A stretch of DNA of 9,567 nt from JBOGGN01 sp050744165 (GCA_050744165.1 JBOGGN010000085.1:1-9567), one strand, 5' to 3'; counted from the first letter of the stretch, positions 1-6,424 are shown. The notes: generated by a model from the sequence alone, not told the origin. Made by a program: numbers and translations.

Positions 1-153
1 GCCCGCCACGGCGCCACCATCGCCGACATCGCGGGCCGCCTGTTTCTCTCCGAGGGCACCATCCGCAACTACCTGTCGTCGGCCATCGCCAAGACCGGCA
101 CCCGCAACCGCACCGAGGCGGTCCAGGTGGCCGACGAGAACGGCTGGCTGTAA
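1..153 (+). CDS. LuxR/NarL-family response regulator, C-terminal HTH fragment (5' end outside window)
   Basis: The first 50 codons read in frame from base 1 and stop with TAA at 151-153. The peptide holds a typical GerE/LuxR helix-turn-helix: an IADIAGRLFLS scanning helix, then the recognition helix around EGTIRNYLSSAI, then the KTGTRNRTEAV dimerisation end common to NarL/FixJ proteins. The EGTIRNYLSSAI signature is what I associate with DesR-like two-component regulators of Gram-positive bacteria, so the missing N-terminus is probably a phosphoacceptor receiver domain. That domain, the start codon and any partner histidine kinase lie outside the window. The protein would bind DNA as a phosphorylation-controlled transcription factor. 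Its targets cannot be inferred. The family call is firm, the DesR-like subtype is tentative. Confidence 0.88.
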   Translation, partial: ARHGATIADIAGRLFLSEGTIRNYLSSAIAKTGTRNRTEAVQVADENGWL

Positions 154-170
154 CACCAAGGTGGGAAAAA

Positions 171-204
171 GGGGAGCCAGCCGCGTCTCCCGCCGGAGCT
201 CCCC
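171..204. repeat. Inverted repeat between the regulator and the winged-helix gene, possible weak terminator
   Basis: GGGGAGC at 171-177 is the exact reverse complement of GCTCCCC at 198-204, with a 20-base loop, 17 bases after the regulator stop. There is no T-run after it, so it is at best a weak or U-less terminator. A chance match in GC-rich DNA is possible. Confidence 0.25.
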
Positions 205-227
205 TGCAGCCTCGGTATCTTCCGGGC

Positions 228-1436
228 GTGACCCAGCGCTTCGACGACGCTCAACGCCGGGCCCGCATGGCGCGCCGCCACCGCCTGGCCCGGGGTGCCG
301 CCGCGACCGACCCGGTCGAAGTGGCCCGCAGCCTGGTCGCCCTGCACTCCACCGATCCGGCGACGGTGTACTTGTCGTGTCTCGCCCGCATGGCCAGCGG
401 GACGACCGCCGACGTCGATCGGGCCCTGTACCACGACCGTTCGCTGGTGCGAATGCTCGGGATGCGGCGCACCATGTTCGTTGTCCCCGCGGAGCTGGAG
501 CCGGTGATCGACCACGCCTGCACTACCGCCATCGCGGCCCTACAGAGGCGCCGGCTGGTCCAGCTGTTGGAGACCACCGGCGTCGCCCGCGACGGGGCGA
601 GGTGGCTGGCCCGAGTGGAGGGCGAGACGCTGGCCGCTCTCGAGCAACGGGGCCAGGCGAGCGGCCAGGAGCTGTCGGCCGCCGTTCCCGCCCTGCGCAC
701 CCAGATCTCTTACGGCGACGCGTCGAAGAAGTGGGCCAATGTCAGCGCCGTCACCACCCGGGTCCTCTTCTTGCTGGCGGCCGAGGGCCGGATCGTGCGG
801 GGCCCGCCCCGAGGCTCGTGGATCAGCAGCCAGTACCGCTGGGTGCCCCGCGACCGGTGGCTGGCCACACCCGTGGCCACGCCGTCGGCAGCCGCCACGG
901 CCCAGGCCCGTGTGGCCCTGGCTCGGCACTGGCTGGCCGCCTACGGCCCCGCCCCGGTCACCGACCTGCAGTGGTGGACCGGCTGGACCGCCCGCGAGAC
1001 CAGGGCGGCGCTGGCGCCCCTGTCGGTGGACGAGGTGGACCTCGGTGGCCCGTCACCCGGGTTGGTCCTGGCCGGCGACGCCGAGCCCGACGAGTCGCCG
1101 GCGACCGGTCCCTGGGTGGCGCTTCTTCCGGCGCTCGACCCGACCGTGATGGGGTGGACGGAGCGGAGCTGGTTCCTCCCCGAGGGGCCGCTGCGCTCAC
1201 AGCTGTTCGACCGCTCGGGCAACCCCGGGCCCTCGATCTGGTGCGACGGCCTGGTGGTCGGCGGCTGGGCCCAGCGCGGCCAGGGGGAGATCGCGCTCCG
1301 AGTGGTCTGCGACGTCGGAGCCGATGCCCGGGCCGCCATCGACGCTGAGGCCGAGCGCCTTCGCCAGGCGCTCGGAGACGTCCGGGTCACGCCCCGCTTC
1401 CGCACCCCCCTGGAGCGGGAGCTGTCGTTGAGCTAG
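228..1436 (+). CDS. Winged-helix DNA-binding domain protein, HTH_42 (AlkZ/YcaQ-like) superfamily
   Basis: 402 residues from a GTG start. The protein fits the HTH_42 superfamily, whose studied members (AlkZ, YcaQ/AlkX) are DNA glycosylases acting on alkylated or crosslinked bases. Visible landmarks are ARRHRLA near residues 15-21, LVALHSTDPATVYLS at 36-50, LGMRRTMFVVP at 77-87, a tandem winged-helix part around 140-260 including EGRIVRGPPRGSWISSQYRW (186-205), PALDPTVMGW at 301-310, and the C-terminal barrel signature GNPGPSIWCDGLVVGGW (331-347). The place where AlkZ and YcaQ carry QxQ or QxD appears to be HSTD here (40-43), so glycosylase activity is not assured. The start has only a weak ribosome site. 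ATG at codon 14 is an alternative, but the upstream residues fit the family. Its TAG overlaps the stop of the convergent gene X. Superfamily membership is secure, biochemical function is inferred. Confidence 0.85.
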   Translation: MTQRFDDAQRRARMARRHRLARGAAATDPVEVARSLVALHSTDPATVYLSCLARMASGTTADVDRALYHDRSLVRMLGMRRTMFVVPAELEPVIDHACTTAIAALQRRRLVQLLETTGVARDGARWLARVEGETLAALEQRGQASGQELSAAVPALRTQISYGDASKKWANVSAVTTRVLFLLAAEGRIVRGPPRGSWISSQYRWVPRDRWLATPVATPSAAATAQARVALARHWLAAYGPAPVTDLQWWTGWTARETRAALAPLSVDEVDLGGPSPGLVLAGDAEPDESPATGPWVALLPALDPTVMGWTERSWFLPEGPLRSQLFDRSGNPGPSIWCDGLVVGGWAQRGQGEIALRVVCDVGADARAAIDAEAERLRQALGDVRVTPRFRTPLERELSLS

Positions 1437-1843
1437 CAAAGGATGCGCCGGATCTCCCTGGCATCGGCCGTGTCGTAGCGCGGGTACAGGGTGATGACGC
1501 TGTCGAGGTCCGCCAGGCCGAGCGTGAGCCCGTACGGCTGGCCGGGCAGGGGAGAGGACACGCCGGCTTGTCGTGGCGCTCGCCCGACCTCCGCGCCCAG
1601 GCGCCACCCGCTCGGGCGGGACACCGCGCCAAACAGGTACAGGTGGTCCTCGGAGAGACCCAGCACCACCGTGTGGGGCGTACGCCCCGTCTTCCTGGTC
1701 CACCACCTTGTTGCCACGGCGGCGAGGATCGCACGATCCAACGGCGCACGCAGAGAATCGAAGGTTCGGTACAGCGCGCACAACGAGACCGCCTGGCCGG
1801 TCTTCTCGCGAAGCTGGTCGCGTAGATCGGTGTCAGCGGTCAA
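1433..1843 (-). CDS. Small conserved protein X, intact copy, unknown function
   Basis: 136 residues from a TTG start, 10 bases after the VOC gene stop, so probably co-transcribed and translationally coupled. I do not recognise the family. It is a real gene because a diverged second copy exists at 5994-6424 with conserved protein motifs: an N-terminal LTA(D/E)xDLR, then VSLCALYRTFD near residues 19-29, a hydrophobic beta-rich middle (VVLGLSEDHLYLFGAV, 59-74), a PYGLTLGL strand (103-110), and a C-terminal helix DAREIRRIL. The predominance of short beta strands with one C-terminal helix could suit a PH-like or YcxB-like fold, but that is only an impression. The TTG start is supported by the second copy, which has an in-frame TAG two codons upstream of the matching TTG. 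No signal peptide is visible. The TAG stop overlaps that of the convergent winged-helix gene. Confidence 0.72.
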   Translation of the reverse strand: MTADTDLRDQLREKTGQAVSLCALYRTFDSLRAPLDRAILAAVATRWWTRKTGRTPHTVVLGLSEDHLYLFGAVSRPSGWRLGAEVGRAPRQAGVSSPLPGQPYGLTLGLADLDSVITLYPRYDTADAREIRRILC

Positions 1844-1853
1844 GCAAGACCCG

Positions 1854-2429
1854 CTACCGCAACGAGATGCCCTGGCTGAGGCGGGTCTCGGGGACCCAGG
1901 CCACCTGGCCCGCGTCGGCCAGCTCCCGGACGGCGGGAACGGGGTCGGAGTCGGCAAACAGCCGCTCGTCGTGGTAGTCGACCGCCCGCCCGGTGGCGTC
2001 GGTCACCCAGCATGACGCCTCGAGGGCGATGCCGCTGGGGTCGGTGAAGTAGATCGACCGGAAGATCTGGTGGTCGACCACCTCGGTCACCTCGCAGCCT
2101 GCCGCCTTCAACCGCCGCTGCATGTCGCGCAGCGCCTCCTCGTCGGGGAGGTTCAGCGACAGGTGATCGAACTGGACCGCCCGAGGGTCGGGCATACCGG
2201 CCGGCTTGGCGAAGGTCTCGAGCTCGATGCCGTGGTACTCGAAGAAGGCCAGCGTGTTCTGGGAACCGACTTCGAAGAAGTAGTGGCGGAACGCCGGCGT
2301 GGCCAGGGTCGCCACCAAGCGGGCGCCCAAGACGCCGTGGTAGAAGCGCACGGTGGCGTCCATGTCCGTGGTGACCAGCGCCAGGTGGTTGATGCCCCTC
2401 CAGTGCGGCCGTTCGTCGATGGCGTCCAT
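1854..2429 (-). CDS. VOC (glyoxalase/dioxygenase fold) family protein
   Basis: 191 residues from ATG. The protein has the paired beta-alpha-beta-beta-beta modules of the vicinal oxygen chelate superfamily. The first begins INHLALVTTDMDATVRFY (13-30) and the second VQFDHLSLNLPDEEAL (85-100), followed by the characteristic YFTDPSGIALE. Metal-ligand positions of the usual H-E-H-E kind can be assigned to H15, E64 (in AFFEYHG), H89 and E137, so a divalent metal site looks intact. The superfamily includes glyoxalase I, extradiol dioxygenases and resistance proteins. The substrate cannot be told from sequence alone, and neither a glutathione- nor a fosfomycin-specific signature is evident. Its start lies 26 bases from the divergent SDR start, and it is followed by gene X. 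A cytosolic enzyme is likely. Confidence 0.87.
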   Translation of the reverse strand: MDAIDERPHWRGINHLALVTTDMDATVRFYHGVLGARLVATLATPAFRHYFFEVGSQNTLAFFEYHGIELETFAKPAGMPDPRAVQFDHLSLNLPDEEALRDMQRRLKAAGCEVTEVVDHQIFRSIYFTDPSGIALEASCWVTDATGRAVDYHDERLFADSDPVPAVRELADAGQVAWVPETRLSQGISLR

Positions 2430-2435
2430 GAAGCC

Positions 2436-2445
2436 AGGGTACGGT
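2436..2445. promoter_or_regulatory. Overlapping divergent -10-like hexamers, possible leaderless promoters
   Basis: On the minus strand TACCCT (2441-2436) ends six bases before the VOC ATG. On the plus strand TACGGT (2440-2445) ends ten bases before the SDR GTG. Both fit TANNNT. The 26-base gap between the two start codons has no Shine-Dalgarno sequence for either gene. Leaderless transcripts are common in actinobacteria and would explain this. No -35 elements are obvious. Confidence 0.35.
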
Positions 2446-2455
2446 AGGCGGCGCC

Positions 2456-3322
2456 GTGAAAGGGAAAGTCGTGGTCATCACCGGTGCCAGCAGTGGTATC
2501 GGCAAGGAGACGGCCGTGGCCCTGGCGGCCATGGGTGCCACCACGGTGATGGCGTGCCGCAATCCGTCAAAGGCGGAGTCGGCGGCCGAGGAGGTCCGCC
2601 AACGTGCGGGTAGCGACGACGTGGCGGTGGTGGCTCTCGATCTGGCCGACTTGGCGACGGTCGGTCCCGCGGCAGCGACCATTGCCGGGACCTACGGGCG
2701 TGTCGACGTGCTGGTCAACAATGCCGGCGGGCTGTCCGGCCAGCGCCGAACTACGGCCCAGGGCTTCGAGCAGACCTTCGGGGTCAACCACCTGGGCCAC
2801 TTCTACCTGACCGCCCTGCTTCGCTCGGCCCTGGAGGCGGCAGCGCCCTCGCGGGTGGTCAACGTGGCCTCGATCGCTCACCGGCTGGCCGTCGGCGGCC
2901 TGCCCTGGGATGGCTTGCAGCACGAGCGTCACTACCAGGGGGTGCTCGTGTACGGCCAGTCCAAGCTGGCCAACATCCTGTTCACTCGCGGCCTCGCCGC
3001 CCGCTTCGACCCCGCCGTGGTGACCGCCAACGCCCTCCACCCCGGCCCTGTCCGCACCGGCTTCGGCATGGACGGCGACCTCAAGGGCCTCCTGGCCGCC
3101 GGCAACCAGTTGCTGCGCCTGTTCGAGATCAGCTCCCAGTCGGGCGCTGACACCGTGATCTTCTTGTCAGCCCACCCCTCGGTTGCCGGGAACAGCGGCG
3201 GCTACTGGTATAGGCGTCATCGGTGGCGGACCAGTCGTGAGGGGCGCGACGACGTGGTCGCCGAGCGGCTGTGGACGGTAAGTGAGCAACTGCTGACTGA
3301 TGCCGGTTACCCGCTGCCTTGA
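2456..3322 (+). CDS. Short-chain dehydrogenase/reductase (retinol dehydrogenase-like SDR)
   Basis: 288 residues from GTG, giving VKGKVVVITGASSGIG right at the N-terminus as expected for a classical SDR. The NAD(P) motif TGxxxGIG is at residues 9-16, NNAG at 88-91, the structural Asn at 111 (FGVNHLGHF), catalytic Ser139 (VVNVASIAH), and Tyr166/Lys170 in YGQSK. The LHPGPVRTGF loop follows. R35 in the MACRNPSKAE segment after strand 2 favours NADPH over NADH. The LGHFYLT and YGQSKLANILF motifs are typical of the retinol dehydrogenase/WWOX-like branch, which reduces or oxidises diverse carbonyls, so the substrate is unknown. All catalytic residues are present and the length is normal. It is divergent from the VOC gene. 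gad follows on the same strand after 49 bases that contain a small GCCTG/CAGGC hairpin (3338-3350), so linkage to gad is uncertain. Confidence 0.92.
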   Translation: MKGKVVVITGASSGIGKETAVALAAMGATTVMACRNPSKAESAAEEVRQRAGSDDVAVVALDLADLATVGPAAATIAGTYGRVDVLVNNAGGLSGQRRTTAQGFEQTFGVNHLGHFYLTALLRSALEAAAPSRVVNVASIAHRLAVGGLPWDGLQHERHYQGVLVYGQSKLANILFTRGLAARFDPAVVTANALHPGPVRTGFGMDGDLKGLLAAGNQLLRLFEISSQSGADTVIFLSAHPSVAGNSGGYWYRRHRWRTSREGRDDVVAERLWTVSEQLLTDAGYPLP

Positions 3323-3359
3323 CGATAGGTAGGGTTCGCCTGCACCAGGCCTGAACAAC

Positions 3360-3366
3360 GGGAGGT
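3360..3366 (+). promoter_or_regulatory. Strong ribosome binding site of gad
   Basis: GGGAGGT lies five bases before the gad ATG. It is a much better match to the anti-Shine-Dalgarno than any other start in the window and fixes the gad start at 3372. Confidence 0.8.
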
Positions 3367-3371
3367 CACCG

Positions 3372-4772
3372 ATGGCATTGCACCGCTACTCGGCCGGCGA
3401 GGACGAGACCGAGGTGAGCATCCGACCCCAGTTCACCCAGCACGGGGAGGTCGGCACCCTGCCCAAGAACCGGATGCCTTCCCGGGGCATGCCGGCCGAC
3501 ACTGCCTACCAGGTGGTGCACGACGAACTGATGCTGGACGGCAATTCGAGACTCAACTTGGCCACGTTCGTGACGACGTGGATGGAGGACCAGGCCGCCC
3601 GCTTGATGACCGAGAGCGCCGACAAGAACCTGATCGACAAGGACGAGTATCCCCATTCGGCGGAACTGGAGCGACGCTGCGTGAACATGCTGGCCCGGTT
3701 GTGGCACGTCCCCGAGGACGGCGGCGAGGAGGCCACGGGGTGCTCCACGTCGGGATCGAGTGAGGCGTGCATGCTCGGGGGAATGGCGCTCAAATGGCGG
3801 TGGCGCCAGGACCTCCAGCAGGCGGGCACTTACTCTGCGGCGCGGCAACCCAATCTCGTTATGGGCGCCAACGTTCAGGTCTGTTGGGAGAAGTTCTGCC
3901 GTTACTGGGATGTCGAGGCCCGGCTGGTGCCGGTCTCGGCCGAGGCCACCCACCTGACGCCAGAGACGGCGGTCGCCCACTGCGACGAGAACACCATCGG
4001 GGTGGTGGCGGTGCTCGGTTCCACCTACGACGGGGTGTACGAACCGGTCGCTGAGATCGCGGCCGCCCTTGACGCCTTTCAGGCCGAAAAGGGCATCGAC
4101 ATCCCGATGCACGTCGACGGAGCGTCGGGGGCCTTCGTCGCCCCCTTCGTTGACCCCGGCCTGCAGTGGGACTTCCGCGTCCCGAGGGTGCACTCCATCA
4201 ACGCCTCGGGCCACAAGTTTGGCCTGGTGTATCCCGGGGTCGGCTGGGTTGTGTGGCGGGACCACACCTCCTTGCCCGACGACCTGGTGTTCAAGGTGGA
4301 TTACCTCGGCGGGGAAATGCCGACGTTCACCTTGAACTTCTCGCGGCCGGGTTCCCAGGTGGCGGCGCAGTACTACAACTTCATCCGCTTGGGCTTCGAG
4401 GGCTACAAGGCGGTCCAGGACGTCTGCCGCGACGTCGCCCGCCACCTCGCCCGGTCGGTGGCCCAGATGGGTCCATTCGAGTTGGTGACCAAGGAGTTCG
4501 GAATCCCTGCGTTCGCCTTCCGCCTGAAGGACGAGGTGTCGGCCGGCTACACCGTCTTCGACGTGTCCGACGCGCTGCGGGCCTTTGGCTGGATCGTGCC
4601 CGCCTACCCCATGCCGCCGGCCATCGAGGACATGGACGTGCTGCGGATCGTCGTCCGCAACGGCTTCGGCCGCAACCTGGCCGACAGTCTTCTCGACGAC
4701 CTGTCCAAGGTCGTCAAGCGCCTCGAGGGGACCCACCGGTCCAAAGCGGACCGAACGGGCTTTCACCATTAG
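3372..4772 (+). CDS. gad: Glutamate decarboxylase (PLP-dependent, GABA-forming)
   Basis: 466 residues, the same length as E. coli GadA/GadB as I recall them. It converts L-glutamate and a proton to 4-aminobutyrate and CO2 in the cytosol. Group II decarboxylase landmarks run in order: RNLATF-like segment (RLNLATFVTTW, 60-70), DKDEYPHSAELE (89-100), STSGSSEACMLGG (125-137), HVDGASGAF with the PLP-ring aspartate D249, SINASGHKFG with the PLP lysine K282, and the GWVVWRD strand. The C-terminus GFHH places a histidine at 465. In E. coli GadB His465 plugs the active site at neutral pH, so this enzyme may be switched on by acid in the same way. No glutamate/GABA antiporter gene is in the window. Catalytic residues look intact. 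Its TAG (4770-4772) overlaps a minus-strand TAA belonging to a relic of gene X, and two other gad 3' relics lie downstream. Confidence 0.96.
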   Translation: MALHRYSAGEDETEVSIRPQFTQHGEVGTLPKNRMPSRGMPADTAYQVVHDELMLDGNSRLNLATFVTTWMEDQAARLMTESADKNLIDKDEYPHSAELERRCVNMLARLWHVPEDGGEEATGCSTSGSSEACMLGGMALKWRWRQDLQQAGTYSAARQPNLVMGANVQVCWEKFCRYWDVEARLVPVSAEATHLTPETAVAHCDENTIGVVAVLGSTYDGVYEPVAEIAAALDAFQAEKGIDIPMHVDGASGAFVAPFVDPGLQWDFRVPRVHSINASGHKFGLVYPGVGWVVWRDHTSLPDDLVFKVDYLGGEMPTFTLNFSRPGSQVAAQYYNFIRLGFEGYKAVQDVCRDVARHLARSVAQMGPFELVTKEFGIPAFAFRLKDEVSAGYTVFDVSDALRAFGWIVPAYPMPPAIEDMDVLRIVVRNGFGRNLADSLLDDLSKVVKRLEGTHRSKADRTGFHH

Positions 4773-4791
4773 CAGAGGGTGCGCCGGATCT
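4769..4791 (-). pseudogene. Stub of the 3' end of gene X overlapping the gad stop
   Basis: This 23-base stretch matches the 3' ends of the intact X gene (1433-1455, 20 of 23 bases) and the frameshifted copy (5994-6016, 21 of 23 bases). On the minus strand it reads QIRRTLC then TAA, matching EIRRILC and EIRRTLS at the ends of the other copies. Upstream of it the similarity stops abruptly, so only the last codons of a once-convergent X gene remain beside the intact gad. Confidence 0.6.
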
Positions 4792-4877
4792 GTGCCGATC
4801 CGCCGCGGGGCAGCGTCGGCGCGCACCAAACTCGGCGGCGCGGCGCTGAACACGGGGACGGGAAAAGCAATGCTGAC

Positions 4878-5071
4878 TTGTCGGACACGACGCCCGATCA
4901 GTTCGTCGACACCACCGGCAAAGCATGGGCCCAGGCCGCCGGCAGTGATGCCAAGGCCGCGGACGCCGCGGCGAGGACACCTCCAACGTTTACAGGGCGG
5001 TCACCTACTTGACCGGACACGACCTTGTAGACGGGTTGGGGCTTGATCGGTTACATAACTGGCACGGTTGA
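4878..5071 (+). pseudogene. Small frameshifted ORF of unknown family
   Basis: From a TTG at 4878 one frame gives a protein-like run (SDTTPDQFVDTTGKAW then AQAAGSDAKAADAA). At about 4970 the protein-like reading passes to another frame (EDTSNVYRAVTYLTGHDLVD, ending LHNWHG and TGA at 5069-5071). One added base near 4970 would join them into a protein of about 64 residues. I do not recognise it. Either half could be chance, but both have the composition of a soluble helical protein, unlike the Arg/Pro-rich shadow frames nearby. The bases between the X stub and this ORF (4792-4877) and from 5072 to 5211 hold nothing I can identify beyond a 7-bp inverted repeat (5102-5108 with 5139-5145). Confidence 0.35.
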
Positions 5072-5211
5072 CCTGTTTATCTCCAACAGACCGGTCCGCT
5101 TCATCAGATGTGACGTGGCGGAGGTGGAGCAGATCTCGTCTGATGCCGACGCTGTTCGGCGATTGTTCGCTTGGCTGGGGAACCCTCGCAGTCCCGGCTG
5201 GACGAACCTGC

Positions 5212-5601
5212 TCATTTGCTTCTTCGTCGCAGACTGATGAGAATCACGGTGCACAGCGTGACGAGAAAGAACCCCAGGACGATTGGGGGGACAGTATCCA
5301 GCGAAAATGGCTCGAATGCCGCGTGCACGACAAAAGCGACCAGGACGAGAAGGCACAGCGCAAGTGCAACGAGAGCGTCTACCGGTCGATTTACATCCCT
5401 TGTCACAAACTCTCCGCGCTTCTCTTGTACGAGCCGTATTCCGCCCTGAATGGCAGCAATGATACCCATGAGCATCATAAAGGAGCTAACCGCGGTACCG
5501 GACCAGTCATGGCCAAGAGCAAAACCTGAGACGCCGACCATCGCGCACAGCGTTAACCCAATCCCGCCCCAGAAGAGACGCACTGATATTGGGTCTCTCA
5601 T
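5212..5601 (-). CDS. Small four-helix membrane protein, unknown function
   Basis: 129 residues from ATG at 5601. A GGAGG at 5614-5610 sits eight bases upstream, which favours this start over the in-frame GTG at 5619. Four hydrophobic segments lie near residues 8-29, 34-56, 75-96 and 104-124. A charged loop (LVQEKRGEFVTRDVNRP, 57-73) separates two helical pairs, and the tail SLRRRSK is basic, consistent with cytoplasmic loop and tail by the positive-inside rule. No enzymatic motif or known family is visible. Codon usage is less GC-biased than in neighbouring genes: two 60-base stretches I counted here are 57% and 53% G+C, against 75% for one in aspS. Local acquisition is therefore likely. It stands alone between decayed sequences with its own plausible promoter. 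Confidence 0.7.
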   Translation of the reverse strand: MRDPISVRLFWGGIGLTLCAMVGVSGFALGHDWSGTAVSSFMMLMGIIAAIQGGIRLVQEKRGEFVTRDVNRPVDALVALALCLLVLVAFVVHAAFEPFSLDTVPPIVLGFFLVTLCTVILISLRRRSK

Positions 5602-5609
5602 CCCAGCAT

Positions 5610-5631
5610 CCTCCGGCACACCGGCAGCTTA
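5610..5631 (-). promoter_or_regulatory. -10 element and ribosome site for the membrane protein gene
   Basis: On the minus strand a TAAGCT hexamer (5631-5626) is followed 11 bases later by GGAGG (5614-5610), and then by ATG after eight bases. No convincing -35 is seen. The ribosome site is strong, the -10 is a suggestion. Confidence 0.4.
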
Positions 5632-5744
5632 TCCCGGACGGTGCATGCCACCTGGCCGGGCGCCGGATTGTTTTGTGGGCTGGCGATGTCTTCGAGCTCC
5701 CTATTGGTACTCGCTATCTGCAACACGCTAAACGATGACTCGGG

Positions 5745-5997
5745 CGCCTGAAAGACCCGGCGGCCGCGGGGTACACCGTCTTCGACGTGTCCGACGCCTT
5801 GCGCCAGTGTGGCTGGATCGTGCCCGCCTACCCCATGCGGCCGCGATTCAGGACATGACGTGCTGCGCACCGTGGTCCGCTACGGCTTCGGTCGCAACCT
5901 GGCCGACAGCCTGCCCGACGCCCTGGCCAAGGTCCTCACGAACCTGGAAGGCAAGGTCCACCCGTCGAAGGCCGCTCGAACCGGCTTCCACCACTAG
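5745..5997 (+). pseudogene. Decayed 3' end of a second glutamate decarboxylase gene
   Basis: This stretch aligns with bases 4521-4772 of the intact gad, covering roughly residues 384-466. It reads RLKDPAAAGYTVFDVSDALR, then CGWIVPAYPM in one frame. Two single-base losses, near 5844 and 5858, shift the frame. It then reads DVLRTVVRYGFGRNLADSL and ends KAARTGFHH with TAG, the same GFHH terminus as the intact enzyme. One extra codon near LEGKVH also distinguishes it. Divergence is spread over all codon positions, so this is not a recent copy. The first four fifths of the gene, including the PLP lysine region, is absent. Bases 5620-5744 in front of it show nothing recognisable apart from the membrane gene promoter. 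Confidence 0.85.
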
Positions 5998-6424
5998 GAG
6001 AGGGTGCGCCGGATCTCTCTTGCGTCAGGCGTGTCGTACAACGGGTACAAGGTGACAGGCTTTTCAAGTTCCGGCAAGGCGAGCGTCAGGCCGAAGGGTT
6101 CGCCGTCCAGCGGCGAGCACACGCCGGTTCGCCTCGGTACCCGGCCTACCTCCTCGCCGAGCCGCGACCCCGAAAGCGGCACACCGCCGCGAACACAAAC
6201 ACCTGATCGAGGGAGAGGCCCACCGCTACCTTGTGGGGGTTTTGGGTCGTCGCTCGTCCAGCGAAGCTGACGAATGCAGCCCCAACCAGGCTGACAAAGG
6301 CGACGCCCAACGTCTTCGGGGGGATCGGCGACTTCGTATCGAACGTCCGGTACAAGGCGCATAACGACACGTCCTGGCGCGTCTTGTCGTGAAGTTGGCT
6401 GCGGAGATCGGACTCAGCAGTCAA
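5994..6424 (-). pseudogene. Second copy of gene X, frameshifted
   Basis: The minus strand from TTG 6424 reads LTAESDLRSQL, then VSLCALYRTFD and KVAVGLSLDQVFVFAAV, parallel to the intact copy. The match then jumps to the next frame as SRLGEEVGRVPRRTGVCSPL and finishes DAREIRRTLS with TAG. A single missing base near 6172-6176 accounts for the jump. The middle differs: a hydrophobic stretch (LGVAFVSLVGAAFVSFAG) replaces the charged TRWWTRKTGRT of the intact copy. The TAG overlaps the TAG of the convergent gad relic in the same four-base arrangement used by the other two X ends. The gene would be dead unless the missing base is a sequencing error. Bases 6425-6505 upstream hold no gene I can see. 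Confidence 0.8.

Noticed and set aside
161..1348. 395-codon plus-strand frame overlapping the winged-helix gene
   Set aside because: The product is dominated by Arg, Pro and Gly and shows no domain, whereas the overlapping frame from 228 has clear HTH_42 family signatures.
1844..1957. Upstream extension of gene X to an ATG at 1957
   Set aside because: It would overlap the VOC gene by over 100 bases, the added residues are Pro/Ser/Arg-rich, and the second copy has an in-frame stop just before the matching TTG.
3366..4853. 495-codon open frame on the minus strand across gad
   Set aside because: It is antisense to an unmistakable glutamate decarboxylase and its product is His/Val/Gly-rich without motifs, a normal shadow in GC-rich coding DNA.
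5102..5145. CATCAGA/TCTGATG inverted repeat
   Set aside because: Seven-base arms with 30 bases between them are too weak for a terminator or transposon end on their own.
5043..5237. 64-codon plus-strand ORF in the low-GC patch
   Set aside because: It has no ribosome site or recognisable motif, starts inside the frameshifted small ORF and ends inside the opposing membrane protein gene.
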